A stretch of DNA of 64,000 bases from Nitzschia sp. pyKryTriq1. Its lineage: Eukaryota; Bacillariophyta; Bacillariophyceae; Bacillariales; Bacillariaceae. A model generated the notes under the pieces. That model saw only the letters and a program-made list of their open reading frames with translations. It was not told the origin of the DNA and did no database searches. The translations under genes and the position numbers were made by a program. Location of the stretch: the NCBI GenBank assembly GCA_956465555.1, contig OY101123.1, positions 1,116,001 to 1,180,000 on the forward strand. Reading direction: 5' to 3'. This document shows positions 28,451 through 37,481 of this stretch, piece by piece. The first letter of the stretch is position 1. Each line of letters begins with the position of its first letter.

Positions 28451-29437
28451 TCATGAATGATTACTTCGCCATGTCGCCGACAGATGGTCTTTGACAAATG
28501 ATTCTAACACTTCAGATACTTCCGCAGACTCGTACCAGTCCATCAAGGGTTCAGGTTCTGGTGGCAACTCGGGCAGTGAAATGATGGATGCACTCGGATC
28601 ATTGAAGATGGATGCGTGCGATCCGAAGGGAACTGGACAATACCTACAGTTAAGCGGACGGTGAGCGCAGAGATGCATACAATCTTTTTCAACAAAAGAA
28701 AATACTCACCGATTTGCGTATTCCTGAATGGCACTTTGATTGGAATATCCAGTTTCGATCAAGACCAGGCCGGCAACGTTGTAGCCCCGACTCAACAAGG
28801 ATTCCAGCGAGGAAAGTGTAGCACTGATACCACCTAGCCGCCCATCCCCAATCATTACCACATCCATTTCTTCACGAAAGTCACGATAGAGATCGCCTTG
28901 CGTCATCCATCCCCAGCCATCAGAGTTTTTCGCATGTTGAGGCGATTTATTTTCTGGTGAGGAGCTGCTCGGACTCAATACTCCCCCTGCGGTCTCCACC
29001 CAAATTGGTGTGTCTGGTGTGCCAGCTGTCAGTTCGTAAATACGGCCTCTCAAAGCAGTGATTACTTCCGTGTCGCTGATCGGGTGATTTTCAAGCCGTG
29101 ATGCCGCATGTGGGGAAGCCGGTGTTTCCCATTCAAACAGTGTGGAGGAAGAAATGATATCCTGAGCATGACGCTGAACAAAACCCTGATCACTTCCACC
29201 ACACTGGAGAGGCTTAATGTAGTGGGAGCCAAAGGCTGCATCATTTCCGAAAGAGATCCCTCCACAAGCCCTGATCAATCCGGCTGTGATCACCGTTTTC
29301 CCCACATCAGTATTGGCTCCAAAAATCAGATGTTTCATGCCATTCGCGGCGGCGTGGTGGTCTGAGGAAACCGATCTTCTAGTAGTAGCGGAAGAGATTT
29401 TCTTTGCTGGTACTGAGCATGGTAGATTTCGCAGCAT
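28451..29437 (-). CDS. bioD: Dethiobiotin synthetase, two exons, with targeting-like N-terminus
   Basis: The enzyme closes the ureido ring of biotin with CO2 and ATP. Exons 29437-28710 and 28643-28451 with intron 28644-28709 (GTGAGT...TAG, 66 bp) give 306 residues in frame. The P-loop GANTDVGKTV lies at about residue 42, IKPLQCGG follows (the KP.Q.G block), and WVETAGGVLSP is the third conserved block of the family. The 30 residues before the P-loop are Arg/Ser-rich without acidic residues, suggesting import into mitochondrion or plastid. The second exon adds YCPVPFGSHASIF. In plants and many algae the enzyme is fused to BioA; here it is a stand-alone BioD, since no aminotransferase domain follows. 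A perfect TGACGTCA lies 156 bp before the start. Confidence 0.9.
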
Positions 29438-29592
29438 CCTGCCTTCGGTTTTTCTGCTTTTGACCTTTGTATTGCTTCAACGGTTTCCTTTTTATGACGC
29501 CATCGTCGGCATACCGGTAATGTTGGGTGGTTGGTGTGGGTTGCGATTGGCGTTTTGACGATGATAACAAAAATGGAAAGGAAAGATCTTGG

Positions 29593-29600
29593 TGACGTCA
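29593..29600. promoter_or_regulatory. CRE-type palindrome upstream of bioD
   Basis: TGACGTCA is 156 bp upstream of the bioD start. It matches the bZIP/CRE core that, in diatoms, has been linked to CO2/cAMP-responsive regulation. Single occurrence only; functional status is an inference. Confidence 0.3.
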
Positions 29601-29760
29601 TCAAGACCAAAAATGAAATCTACAGTGTGCGCGCGCGCGTTTCCCCACCGGGGGGGCCTACTCTCTACCGCCGGTACCGGTATGTACGTACAGTACTTGT
29701 ACCTGGTACTGGTACGGTAGAGATGGAGAGAACAGTACATAGATTGCTAGATGTAATTAA

Positions 29761-29837
29761 AAGGCTACATATCCCTCGCGAAGTTGGAAGGCTATACCAC
29801 TCTCGAAATTGGAAGGCTATATCACTCGCGAAGTTGG
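29761..29837. repeat. Three-copy minisatellite, unit 25-27 bp
   Basis: Units 29761-29787, 29788-29812 and 29813-29837 follow the pattern AAGGCTATATCACTCGCGAAGTTGG with a few changes. It lies in non-coding DNA between divergent and convergent genes. Confidence 0.75.
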
Positions 29838-29917
29838 AAGAGAAGAAGTAGACTGCATTCATGAAAGCAAAGTGCCAGAAGAGCTGGTTCTTTCCTGTAC
29901 TAGCAGAACATAATACG

Positions 29918-31111
29918 CTAAATGATGTCAAGATCCGATGGATTGATATTTGGAAATCGGCAGGAGCGCTCACGCTTCGCACACTCAAAACCATTGTATT
30001 TTCCATGGTGTGAATCTAAATCAGAGCTCCTTCCAGACGCCCTCATCCTGTCAATAGTTGTTCTGACAGGGCCGCTGCTACCTTGAGAAACTGTGATATC
30101 CTCAATTTGATCAACGTCGATTGACGGGTATTGCTCCGCGAGCATGTTCTTGATTATTTCAAATCGAGTTGTCCGTGGTGGTGGGATGGACAAATAGTCG
30201 GTCAATTTGAAAACTTCGGTCTTACCGTTGCTAAAGTATGCGACAATGTCCACGGACGAATGTGGTATCTCGCCCAATTCCCCGTCCAAAACATAGGGTG
30301 ACGGGCCTGGCTTTTCTAGATCTTTCTTCAAAACATACAAGTCACAGTTGTGAGCATTCCAAACCGAGTGAAAGGTAGTAGGCGACCAATGGAAAAGTTG
30401 CATGAGCACAAATCGCATCGTCAAACCATGAGTAACCACCACCAGAGCGTCGACTGGGTCATATCCCACCCGGGCATTGACATTCAAGACCGATTCAAAC
30501 CACCATGACTTCACACGATCATAAACATCTGCTCCACTTTCTCCTGTTTGAAATCGATACCAAAATCGGCCAACTTTCTTCTGTTCCTCGCGAAAATTTT
30601 GAAACTCCTCTCCCTGCAAATTGCCAAATTCCTGCTCTCTGATTCTTGATTCAATTTCAGTTCGGACTATCCTTCCATCCAAGCTACCGTGTTGCCGAAT
30701 AAAGAAAGCAGTTTGAATCGTTCTTTCAAAAGGCGATACAATAAAGTGGACTCGTTTCATCGACGGTAGATTCTCGTCGTCGTCGTATTTTTGGAAAATC
30801 TCCTCAATTCTTTCTCCCGCGACGGTTGCCTCGTCCATGCCTTTGTTGGAAAGCTCAATCAAGTTATCGGCTTTCGTTCTCCAGAGTGTGTGATCGGCGT
30901 TACTCTCGCTTTCACCGTGCCGCACCAATATGATAAGCTCTGGTAGGCGTGCTCGTTTCTCATGTTCTTCGCGAAGGCAATGCTCGTATTTCGACTTGTT
31001 CTTCTGTGAAGAAAATTCTCTTGCCTTTCGTTTGATCAAAATCGTTGCTGCGATCGCCCCAGCTGTGGCACCTGCACCAACAAGGAAAGCGGTGACTGTA
31101 GAACGGTTCAT
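29918..31111 (-). CDS. Membrane-anchored histidine phosphatase (phosphoglycerate-mutase superfamily)
   Basis: A 397-residue protein starting at an ATG. The first ~25 residues form a hydrophobic anchor (VTAFLVGAGATAGAIAATILI). The catalytic signature LVRHGESESNAD with the phosphohistidine is at about residue 62. FIVSPFERTIQTA supplies the Arg, and VVVTHGLTMRFVLMQLF holds the second catalytic His. These are the RHG motif and its partners of histidine phosphatase branch 1. The rest (about 290-397) is an extension without a recognised domain. The substrate cannot be told: broad phosphatase, fructose-bisphosphatase-like or phosphoglycerate mutase are all possible, and the extra tail argues against a glycolytic mutase. 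Confidence 0.85.
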   Translation of the reverse strand: MNRSTVTAFLVGAGATAGAIAATILIKRKAREFSSQKNKSKYEHCLREEHEKRARLPELIILVRHGESESNADHTLWRTKADNLIELSNKGMDEATVAGERIEEIFQKYDDDENLPSMKRVHFIVSPFERTIQTAFFIRQHGSLDGRIVRTEIESRIREQEFGNLQGEEFQNFREEQKKVGRFWYRFQTGESGADVYDRVKSWWFESVLNVNARVGYDPVDALVVVTHGLTMRFVLMQLFHWSPTTFHSVWNAHNCDLYVLKKDLEKPGPSPYVLDGELGEIPHSSVDIVAYFSNGKTEVFKLTDYLSIPPPRTTRFEIIKNMLAEQYPSIDVDQIEDITVSQGSSGPVRTTIDRMRASGRSSDLDSHHGKYNGFECAKRERSCRFPNINPSDLDII

Positions 31112-31467
31112 ATTTTCAATGAATGTGCAAAATAGAAAGTAACAGTTATCGTCAGTGGGCTTGCGGTGAAAGGGGCGAAGAGGTTGGGTACCAGCAGATA
31201 ACTGGGTACAGTACGAGCGAGTAGACGGTGGTCCATGGTCCTTATGTCAATAAGACATCTTTTGCGCCCGTTTTGTGATCTCGGAGGGAGACGGATGAAG
31301 GGCGGACTGGATTTGCCCCCACCCCGCGCATATAGCACCGCGAAAACAATACGAGCGCCGATGCAGCATACAGTATGCAGTCGTCGTCGTCGCTGTTCCC
31401 TTTGTTGTCTTTCCTACTACTACTAGTAGTTCCTTCCACATCATTACACCAAAGGTTTGAACGGAGA

Positions 31468-32586
31468 ATGAAGTTCTTAATCGCTTCCTTCTACTTCTTT
31501 ACTAGCCTTGTTGGTTTGCCATTGGTGCAAGGGTTTTTGTCGATTGACCTTGCATCTGCGACGTTCAGAAGTGCTGCTACGAATACATGTGGTAAAAGAC
31601 ATGGGCACGGCCTCGCCGCTGAGGCCTCTGGTCCCAAGGCAGAGGGGCGTCGACGCCCAGCACGACGCAGTAATACCGATGGTATTAGCAACGCCGGCCC
31701 CAAAATGCGAGGAGCACCACGCGAACGACCGCAAGATGTGACAGCTGAATTCGATGGTAAAGCTTTGACATGCGTCCAATCATCCAACGAAGATGCACCT
31801 CCATTGGATCTTGAGTCGGTATTGTTGTCGTCCTCGGCTCCGATCCGCTGTATGATTCCTGGGAATCTTCAATTCAAAAACGAAATCGAGAAGCAGCCTC
31901 CCTTTGGATTTTGTTCTCTCGATGACTTGTTTGGGGCCGATTTAGGCTTTTCCAAGAAGTTCAACTCGGACTCTCAGTTCCGACAAGAGCTTCGAATGGC
32001 GATCCGTCAAGATATCTTTGACACAACCCCTTTCTATGCCAATCTATCCGAGAAAGCTGCAAGTGTCCTCTTATTACCAGATTCCTCACTAGAAGGTTCC
32101 TGGCGTATCCCCGAGACGATGGATCGAATGTCCAAGACCACTCATGTGCTGCAAATGGCACTAGGAAACGGGGCACCAACAGGCGATGACTTCTTCCAAG
32201 CAATTGGAAAGTTGTGTGGATCGAAACCCTCTACACATTTTATTGATATCTTTGGCGTCCAGGATCGTAAAATCAATCATTCTTGGCATTTGGATGCTGG
32301 CCAGTCCCCCGAAAATAGCCGAACCGTTCTTTTAGGATTTCCTCCCGAGGACAATTATGTCGGATGCGGTGTCTTTTCGCACATTGTGTCTTTACAACGA
32401 GAATGTACAGCTCCAGAAGATCACCGCAGGAGGGAGCCGGTACTATTTGGTGGGACGGTGGATGAAGACTACATTGTACGGCCACGATACGAGCCAGGAC
32501 GAGAGCTTGTTTTCTACAGGGATATCGATGTTCTACACTCCGCCCCCGACGTGACGTATCGGACAAGTATCATGCGTTTCATGTAG
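31468..32586 (+). CDS. Secreted 2OG-Fe(II) oxygenase-like protein
   Basis: The open frame extends to an ATG at 31375, but the internal ATG at 31468 opens a textbook signal peptide (MKFLIASFYFFTSLVGLPLVQGF), so I prefer that start (372 residues). The C-terminal third has SWHLDAG (an H-x-D pair) and, about 80 residues later, DVLHSAPDVTYRTSIMRF, where His and Arg would complete the Fe and 2-oxoglutarate sites of a phytanoyl-CoA hydroxylase-type fold. The middle has no known motif. No intron. A fold-level guess: the H-x-D...H...R spacing supports it, but I cannot verify the jelly-roll. Confidence 0.6.
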   Translation: MKFLIASFYFFTSLVGLPLVQGFLSIDLASATFRSAATNTCGKRHGHGLAAEASGPKAEGRRRPARRSNTDGISNAGPKMRGAPRERPQDVTAEFDGKALTCVQSSNEDAPPLDLESVLLSSSAPIRCMIPGNLQFKNEIEKQPPFGFCSLDDLFGADLGFSKKFNSDSQFRQELRMAIRQDIFDTTPFYANLSEKAASVLLLPDSSLEGSWRIPETMDRMSKTTHVLQMALGNGAPTGDDFFQAIGKLCGSKPSTHFIDIFGVQDRKINHSWHLDAGQSPENSRTVLLGFPPEDNYVGCGVFSHIVSLQRECTAPEDHRRREPVLFGGTVDEDYIVRPRYEPGRELVFYRDIDVLHSAPDVTYRTSIMRFM

Positions 32587-33044
32587 TTAATCGTGAGCGA
32601 GCTACTGCTGTGGGATGGTGAAGTGATCTATCTATGTACGAATATCGAATCGAAGATATTATTGTCAAGAAGATGGAAGATCTTCTTCAGTCGGTCGATT
32701 GGGTCGGCGGGGGATCTTTGATGGTTTTTGGTTGCCGGAGGCGCGGACAGACGGTTGATGGATCCGAGCCGGCCGGCGGCAAATTTGGATCTTGGCTGCG
32801 TTTTTCCATCAGTTTCCAAGTTCAAATAAGTTCTTGACATGCAAGAGAGAGTATTCTCGGGAAAGAGAGCGAGAAGTAGTGGTAGTGAGGAGGAGGAGTC
32901 TCGTCGTCGTCGATCGATCATTGGTACTCCCAACTCGTAGCAAGACGACACTTTCAACTTCCTCGTGTTGTTGACAACCATCATTGATCCACTAACAATA
33001 GGAGTATCGAACATCCCGGGCATCATCTTCATTCAAGCAGCATC
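32587..33044. other. Intergenic
   Basis: Between two plus-strand genes. No gene is supported; a CGTCGTCG/GATCGATC tract occurs around 32900-32925. The final part should be the 5' UTR of the next gene. Confidence 0.5.
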
Positions 33045-34625
33045 ATGCCGGAATCATCCCCAACCAATGCGGTCGCACCACCCCTCGTCGCCAATCCAGC
33101 ATTCCAGCGATCGCGCTGCGGCCGCTCGTTGAAGGAATGGAACAAGGAACTCCGCGTCGAGGTGCTTCGAATTCTCCGAGGCTTTCAGACCGAGCAAGAC
33201 TGGAGTCTTGCAACTAAATCCGAGTACACAGAAGCCGCCGTTGCAGACCTTTGCGTCCTGTTCATCTACAAAGACACGTACGACGAACTCATGGCACGAG
33301 AAGAACTTTCCGAGTCCGAAATAGCGCAGAGAGTGCAACATGTATTGGATCTTGCTCGAATGGACCTGTTTTGCCAAGTCATCGGTTTCTGTTTGAATCG
33401 TCTAGAGCAAAGGATTGATCCTTTTGCGGAGCGGCGGGAGCTACTCGCTGGTATTCGAGCACGAGCGGGAAAACCAACCATCGAGCAGCTGCGACAGGAG
33501 AAGGCCAAGACGGCGTCGTCGTCGACGACGATGACGAGGTTTCCAAGAATGATGACCCATGTCTCTGTGAGCGTCCCTCAAGCACCTGTGGCGAATCGAG
33601 GGGCAAACGTTGAACGGGACACCACACCATTTTCCGAAACAGCGTTTCTCAGCAAGCCGCCAACAGCTGGCGCCTTGGCATTGAAACCCCCTCAAAAGGT
33701 CGTGATGGAAAGAGGTGCATCAGCAACTGTGACAGTTTGCCACGTTGTAGGTCATCAGCGGAATGACCAGCCTAATCAAGGAAATGACAGCAGTCGCAAT
33801 GACACGACAGTTCCACATACTTCCTTGACGGCCGATCTTTCCACTTCGAGCCAAGAAGGTTCATGTCGCGAAGACCCTTCCCCTTCCTCTAAATCGATCG
33901 CGGTTGCATCCAGGACACAGGAAGAGAGGGCTAGCGGTGAGGCCACACTGCCACCTGCTGCGAAACCCGAGACTGAGACAAGACGCAAGAAGCGTAATGC
34001 GAAGAAGAACTCAAAGTCAGCTCGACTTCAAACCGCCAGTCGTCTAAAAGAAAAGCTGACCGCAAAACATAGCATGCAGCTTGATCAACAGTGGATAGAA
34101 CAAAATTTAGTGGTTTGTGGTCTGTGCACACGGTATGGGAGCAAAGGGAGGGGTCAAACAGTGGGTTTTGCCTACTGTAAGCAGTGCAACTGCCAGGTGT
34201 GCTTTGGCTGCGATTGCTCGCCTTCCCATCTGGATCAACAGGACAAATACTGGCAGTCAGTGGAGAGCTCGCAAACCCTTGCTGATGTAGACACGACGAC
34301 CAACAACAACAAGAAGCGACGACGCAAGAAGAAGTCCAAGATCATAGATTGTTCGGTGGATATCAGCGATGATGCTACCAATACCGAATCGACCCCGTCA
34401 GTCGTTGATGATTGGAGTCATATTGGGGCCACTAGCTCTGAGGGATCTTTCACAAGTTCGTCCTCGATTGACCTGCTCAACTTGTTGTATGAGACTGGGA
34501 GTATCATCGCCCTTGCCTCCTTCATCGACCAACAAGAAAGAAATGGTATAGATCTGGACTGTGGGTACGACCCGACGACGGATTTTCACTCGGAAACAGC
34601 TTCCGTTCCTGTATCATCGGCATAG
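33045..34625 (+). CDS. Hypothetical protein with a compact Cys/His zinc-binding motif
   Basis: A 526-residue open frame with an ATG and no intron. Residues about 10-135 are helical (EWNKELRVEVLRILRGF and following). The middle is Ser/Thr-rich and disordered, then a basic patch (RRKKRNAKKNSKS) and a helix, and at about residues 360-400 a cysteine cluster reading CGLCTRY...YCKQCNCQVCFGCDCSPSH that probably binds two zinc ions. Another basic patch (NKKRRRKKKSK) and an acidic Ser-rich C-terminus follow. The zinc part could be a small treble-clef or B-box-like motif; I do not recognise the family. The two basic patches suggest a nuclear protein. Confidence 0.68.
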   Translation: MPESSPTNAVAPPLVANPAFQRSRCGRSLKEWNKELRVEVLRILRGFQTEQDWSLATKSEYTEAAVADLCVLFIYKDTYDELMAREELSESEIAQRVQHVLDLARMDLFCQVIGFCLNRLEQRIDPFAERRELLAGIRARAGKPTIEQLRQEKAKTASSSTTMTRFPRMMTHVSVSVPQAPVANRGANVERDTTPFSETAFLSKPPTAGALALKPPQKVVMERGASATVTVCHVVGHQRNDQPNQGNDSSRNDTTVPHTSLTADLSTSSQEGSCREDPSPSSKSIAVASRTQEERASGEATLPPAAKPETETRRKKRNAKKNSKSARLQTASRLKEKLTAKHSMQLDQQWIEQNLVVCGLCTRYGSKGRGQTVGFAYCKQCNCQVCFGCDCSPSHLDQQDKYWQSVESSQTLADVDTTTNNNKKRRRKKKSKIIDCSVDISDDATNTESTPSVVDDWSHIGATSSEGSFTSSSSIDLLNLLYETGSIIALASFIDQQERNGIDLDCGYDPTTDFHSETASVPVSSA

Positions 34626-34765
34626 TACCATGCCACCTGGTAGCATACATTGTACTACTCGCCAATAGGAGCTTCAAATTACAAGTAGCGTCCATCGAGT
34701 GGCATCGATGTCGACGAAGGATTCATCCAAGACGGGCACTTTCCTTCGTGATCTCATGCAGCTTC

Positions 34766-36235
34766 TTATAGAGTACTCCTATTCGATACCTTTCGCATCC
34801 TTAGTGTGGCACCTTCGGGCTTCATAGTCATGAAATACTCGAGGCGGCCAGGATCAACTTCTTCAAAAACGAACTCTTGGACCAGACGACCAAGAACATA
34901 GTGTAACTCTGCATTCGCCAATGATTGACCAAGGCAATTTCGTTTGCCTTCTGCGAATGGCCGAAAAGTATCAAGTTGCTGCTTCGAGGCTGTTCGCCAC
35001 CGATAAGGTTGAAAAGAATCAGGACATTCATATACATGTGGATTGCGGAATAGAATGATGGGCGAAATAAAAATCAACGATCCCTTTGGAATCGTCATGT
35101 CAGAACCATCGACTGGAAAGTCACGACCGAGAATCCTAGCGCTCCCCATGGCAGCTGTGGGATGCAATCGCATTGACTCCCGAATGACATCACGGAGTTC
35201 CGCAAGTCGGCTCCAGTCTCCCTCCGAAGCGACAGCCAATGCAGCTCGGAGGTGATCAGCCTCTTTCGGATGCCTCGCAAGTTCCAGTAATGAAAAGGCC
35301 AGTGTGTAGGCTGTGGTCTCCGTCCCACCCAGTAAAAGTGTCATGAGATCAGCAGCGCGATCCTCGTCACTTGTATAGTTATCATTTTCAATGACAAGAC
35401 GAATGACCGTCTCTCCCATAGCGTTTCTGCCTTTATCTGCTGAGCCTTTCGCCCGATACGACGCAATGACTTTCAAGGCAAAGGCTTGAAGGCGCGAGCT
35501 GGCAATTATGGCACGGCGAACTTCTGGAAAGAACCATTGACAAGCTCGCATCCGACGTAGAGGATTTGTGTTTGACTTTTGAAAGAATTCCTTGTTGGCA
35601 ATCTCGAATTCGCCTAGTACCATTTGGCTCTCCTCCAAACCGATATCGTACTCTAGCGAACCTTTGCAGATCATCAAAAGCGTCAAAAGAAGCATTTCCT
35701 GACATATCTGAATCTCGTGTTCTGGTATCATTCTTTCCTGAATCATCTTTTCAGTAGCATTCTTGCACACCTGGCTCATGCGGGCAACATTGTTGGCCGA
35801 AAACGCTGGTGCCATGCACTTCCGAGCATGCTTCCACCGCATGCTCTCGGTTGACGCAGAAAAGATGTTGACACCGCTGACAACCGCGTCAAAGGGTGTA
35901 TAAACCTGTGGCGGTTTGGAGCTCTTTGGATCGGTTAAGATTTGCCTAGCTAGATCTCCGTCGCCTGTAAAGCCCATCTTGGGTAGATTTACCATAAATG
36001 CTTTGAAGCCGTACTTTTGGGCATTACGCAAGACAAACCAAGGAGCGTCCGATGAGAGGATGGCTCGCGCCGTCTCGAACATACTACCATCCGCAAGTGG
36101 GGGGAGTTTCAAGGGTCTCCGGTCGCGCTGAAGTCTTGAAAAAGCAACAACACATGCTGCTGCGACAAAGATACTTGCAATGATAACTTTAGATGGCTGC
36201 GAGACGACATTACTGAGAATCTTCTCTGTTGACAT
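34766..36235 (-). CDS. Cytochrome P450, membrane-anchored
   Basis: A haem monooxygenase of 489 residues starting at an ATG. The N-terminal hydrophobic segment (VIIASIFVAAACVVAF) fits an ER anchor. The I-helix oxygen-binding motif is LLLGGTETTAY, the K-helix ExxR is VIRESMRLHP, the meander holds FQPYRW, and the haem-binding loop is FRPFAEGKRNCLGQSLA with the axial Cys. All four hallmarks are intact and the length is typical. The subfamily and substrate (fatty acid, sterol or carotenoid) cannot be told by eye. No NADPH reductase gene lies nearby. Confidence 0.93.
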   Translation of the reverse strand: MSTEKILSNVVSQPSKVIIASIFVAAACVVAFSRLQRDRRPLKLPPLADGSMFETARAILSSDAPWFVLRNAQKYGFKAFMVNLPKMGFTGDGDLARQILTDPKSSKPPQVYTPFDAVVSGVNIFSASTESMRWKHARKCMAPAFSANNVARMSQVCKNATEKMIQERMIPEHEIQICQEMLLLTLLMICKGSLEYDIGLEESQMVLGEFEIANKEFFQKSNTNPLRRMRACQWFFPEVRRAIIASSRLQAFALKVIASYRAKGSADKGRNAMGETVIRLVIENDNYTSDEDRAADLMTLLLGGTETTAYTLAFSLLELARHPKEADHLRAALAVASEGDWSRLAELRDVIRESMRLHPTAAMGSARILGRDFPVDGSDMTIPKGSLIFISPIILFRNPHVYECPDSFQPYRWRTASKQQLDTFRPFAEGKRNCLGQSLANAELHYVLGRLVQEFVFEEVDPGRLEYFMTMKPEGATLRMRKVSNRSTL

Positions 36236-36760
36236 ACTCTGCTTTCAATGTCCTTTTGCGGCGATAGCCTATTTACTACCGTCACTTCTGCTGGATTTAT
36301 CTCATTGGCCGTGACTTAGTAGATACGAATTAGTGAAGTAGTCTATCTCGTACCAGATACTGTAACACTGCAAATGAAAATGTCTTTTGCCCGATGCGGA
36401 GAATCGTACTGTAGCAGGTGCGATGAGTATTTGGATCTTTTTTCCAATGGCTCAGTAGATGAGGGGTAATTCAAATTTCACTGACATATCCTTTGAAATA
36501 CCACAAAGACGTCACTGACCCCTTTGTAAAGTAGGCGGCTGAAAACGTGAAGAAAGCCATCAAACCAGCGTCATTTTTCAGAATGTCCCGTTTCAGAACG
36601 TCATGAGATTGATGACTAGCAGTATTTCACATTGACGGCTTGAAGGATGTTGTGCATTTACCGATGATTCTGCATTGTACAAGCAGATCATTGCACTGCT
36701 GTGTTGCGTCAATTGGATAGAAAATACGAAAGGAACTCTGCAACTATCCAGACGACGAAA
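36236..36760. other. Divergent intergenic region
   Basis: No gene is supported. It must hold promoters of the P450 and transporter genes; no clear motif is seen. Confidence 0.5.
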
Positions 36761-37234
36761 ATGAGTTTTCATATGAGCACGTATTTTCATCCATGGCTCT
36801 CGATGATTATAGCGATTATTTTGGAATTGGTGGGAACAATCAATGCGAAAGCAAGTGAGGGGCTCAGGGTCACTGGGCCTACGTGGACTATGTTCATTGC
36901 GTACATGGTTTCGGTCACATTCTTATCCTTTGCATTGGACAAAACTGCCACGATCGAACACGGAGGCATTGATCTAGGAATCGCGTATGCCACCTGGAGC
37001 GGCTTGGGGACTATTTCTACAGCCGTCGCAGGTGTCTATCTCTATGGTGAAACGCTTATCAAAGCGCAGTACTTTGGAATCTTCCTGACGATTGTGGGTC
37101 TCATCATTATCAATGTGGCGCCCAGTTATGCTGGAGTAGACGAAGGAGGTAAAATCAGTCAAGAGGATGTCTTTGTCCTTGCCTCGTCGGACGAGATGAA
37201 ATCATATGCAACGGTTGAAATCAGAAAATATTAA
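36761..37234 (+). CDS. Small multidrug resistance (SMR) family transporter
   Basis: SMR proteins are four-helix antiporters that exchange protons for cationic compounds, guanidinium or quaternary amines. The start is placed at the ATG at 36761, giving 157 residues; the longer frame begins with TTG. Four hydrophobic helices are seen: WLSMIIAIILELVGTINAKAS with the essential Glu in the first helix (Glu14 equivalent), MFIAYMVSVTFLSFALDK, GIAYATWSGLGTISTAVAG (the AYA.WSGLG signature) and YFGIFLTIVGLIIINVA. The ~40-residue hydrophilic C-terminal tail is unusual, as bacterial SMRs end at about 105-115 residues. The family is essentially prokaryotic, so this is a candidate for transfer into the diatom lineage. 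No intron. Confidence 0.9.
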   Translation: MSFHMSTYFHPWLSMIIAIILELVGTINAKASEGLRVTGPTWTMFIAYMVSVTFLSFALDKTATIEHGGIDLGIAYATWSGLGTISTAVAGVYLYGETLIKAQYFGIFLTIVGLIIINVAPSYAGVDEGGKISQEDVFVLASSDEMKSYATVEIRKY

Positions 37235-37481
37235 ATCTAGCTATTCCTGGGTTGACACTCCAGCCAAAGAACCCTCAACTAGTTTGGCTAATAGAGAGCA
37301 AGGGGGCTTGAGTCTCTGGAGATTGAGCTACACTACATGCAGTGCTAAGTTGTATACGTACGCATCATTGCGGATGGGGACACGGCGCCCTCCCTCTATA
37401 CCTACTAGTAAACCTAATGAATACTGGTACAGTAAGCTCCTAGACTACCGTACGTACATTATGTTATGTTCTGTACAACAA

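Larger units (their letters stand above)
29438..29917. other. Intergenic region upstream of bioD
   Basis: Apart from the CRE-like site, a CCGGTACCGG-type palindrome cluster around 29665-29715 and the minisatellite, nothing is recognised. The 3' UTR of the phosphatase gene must begin at its right end. Confidence 0.5.
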
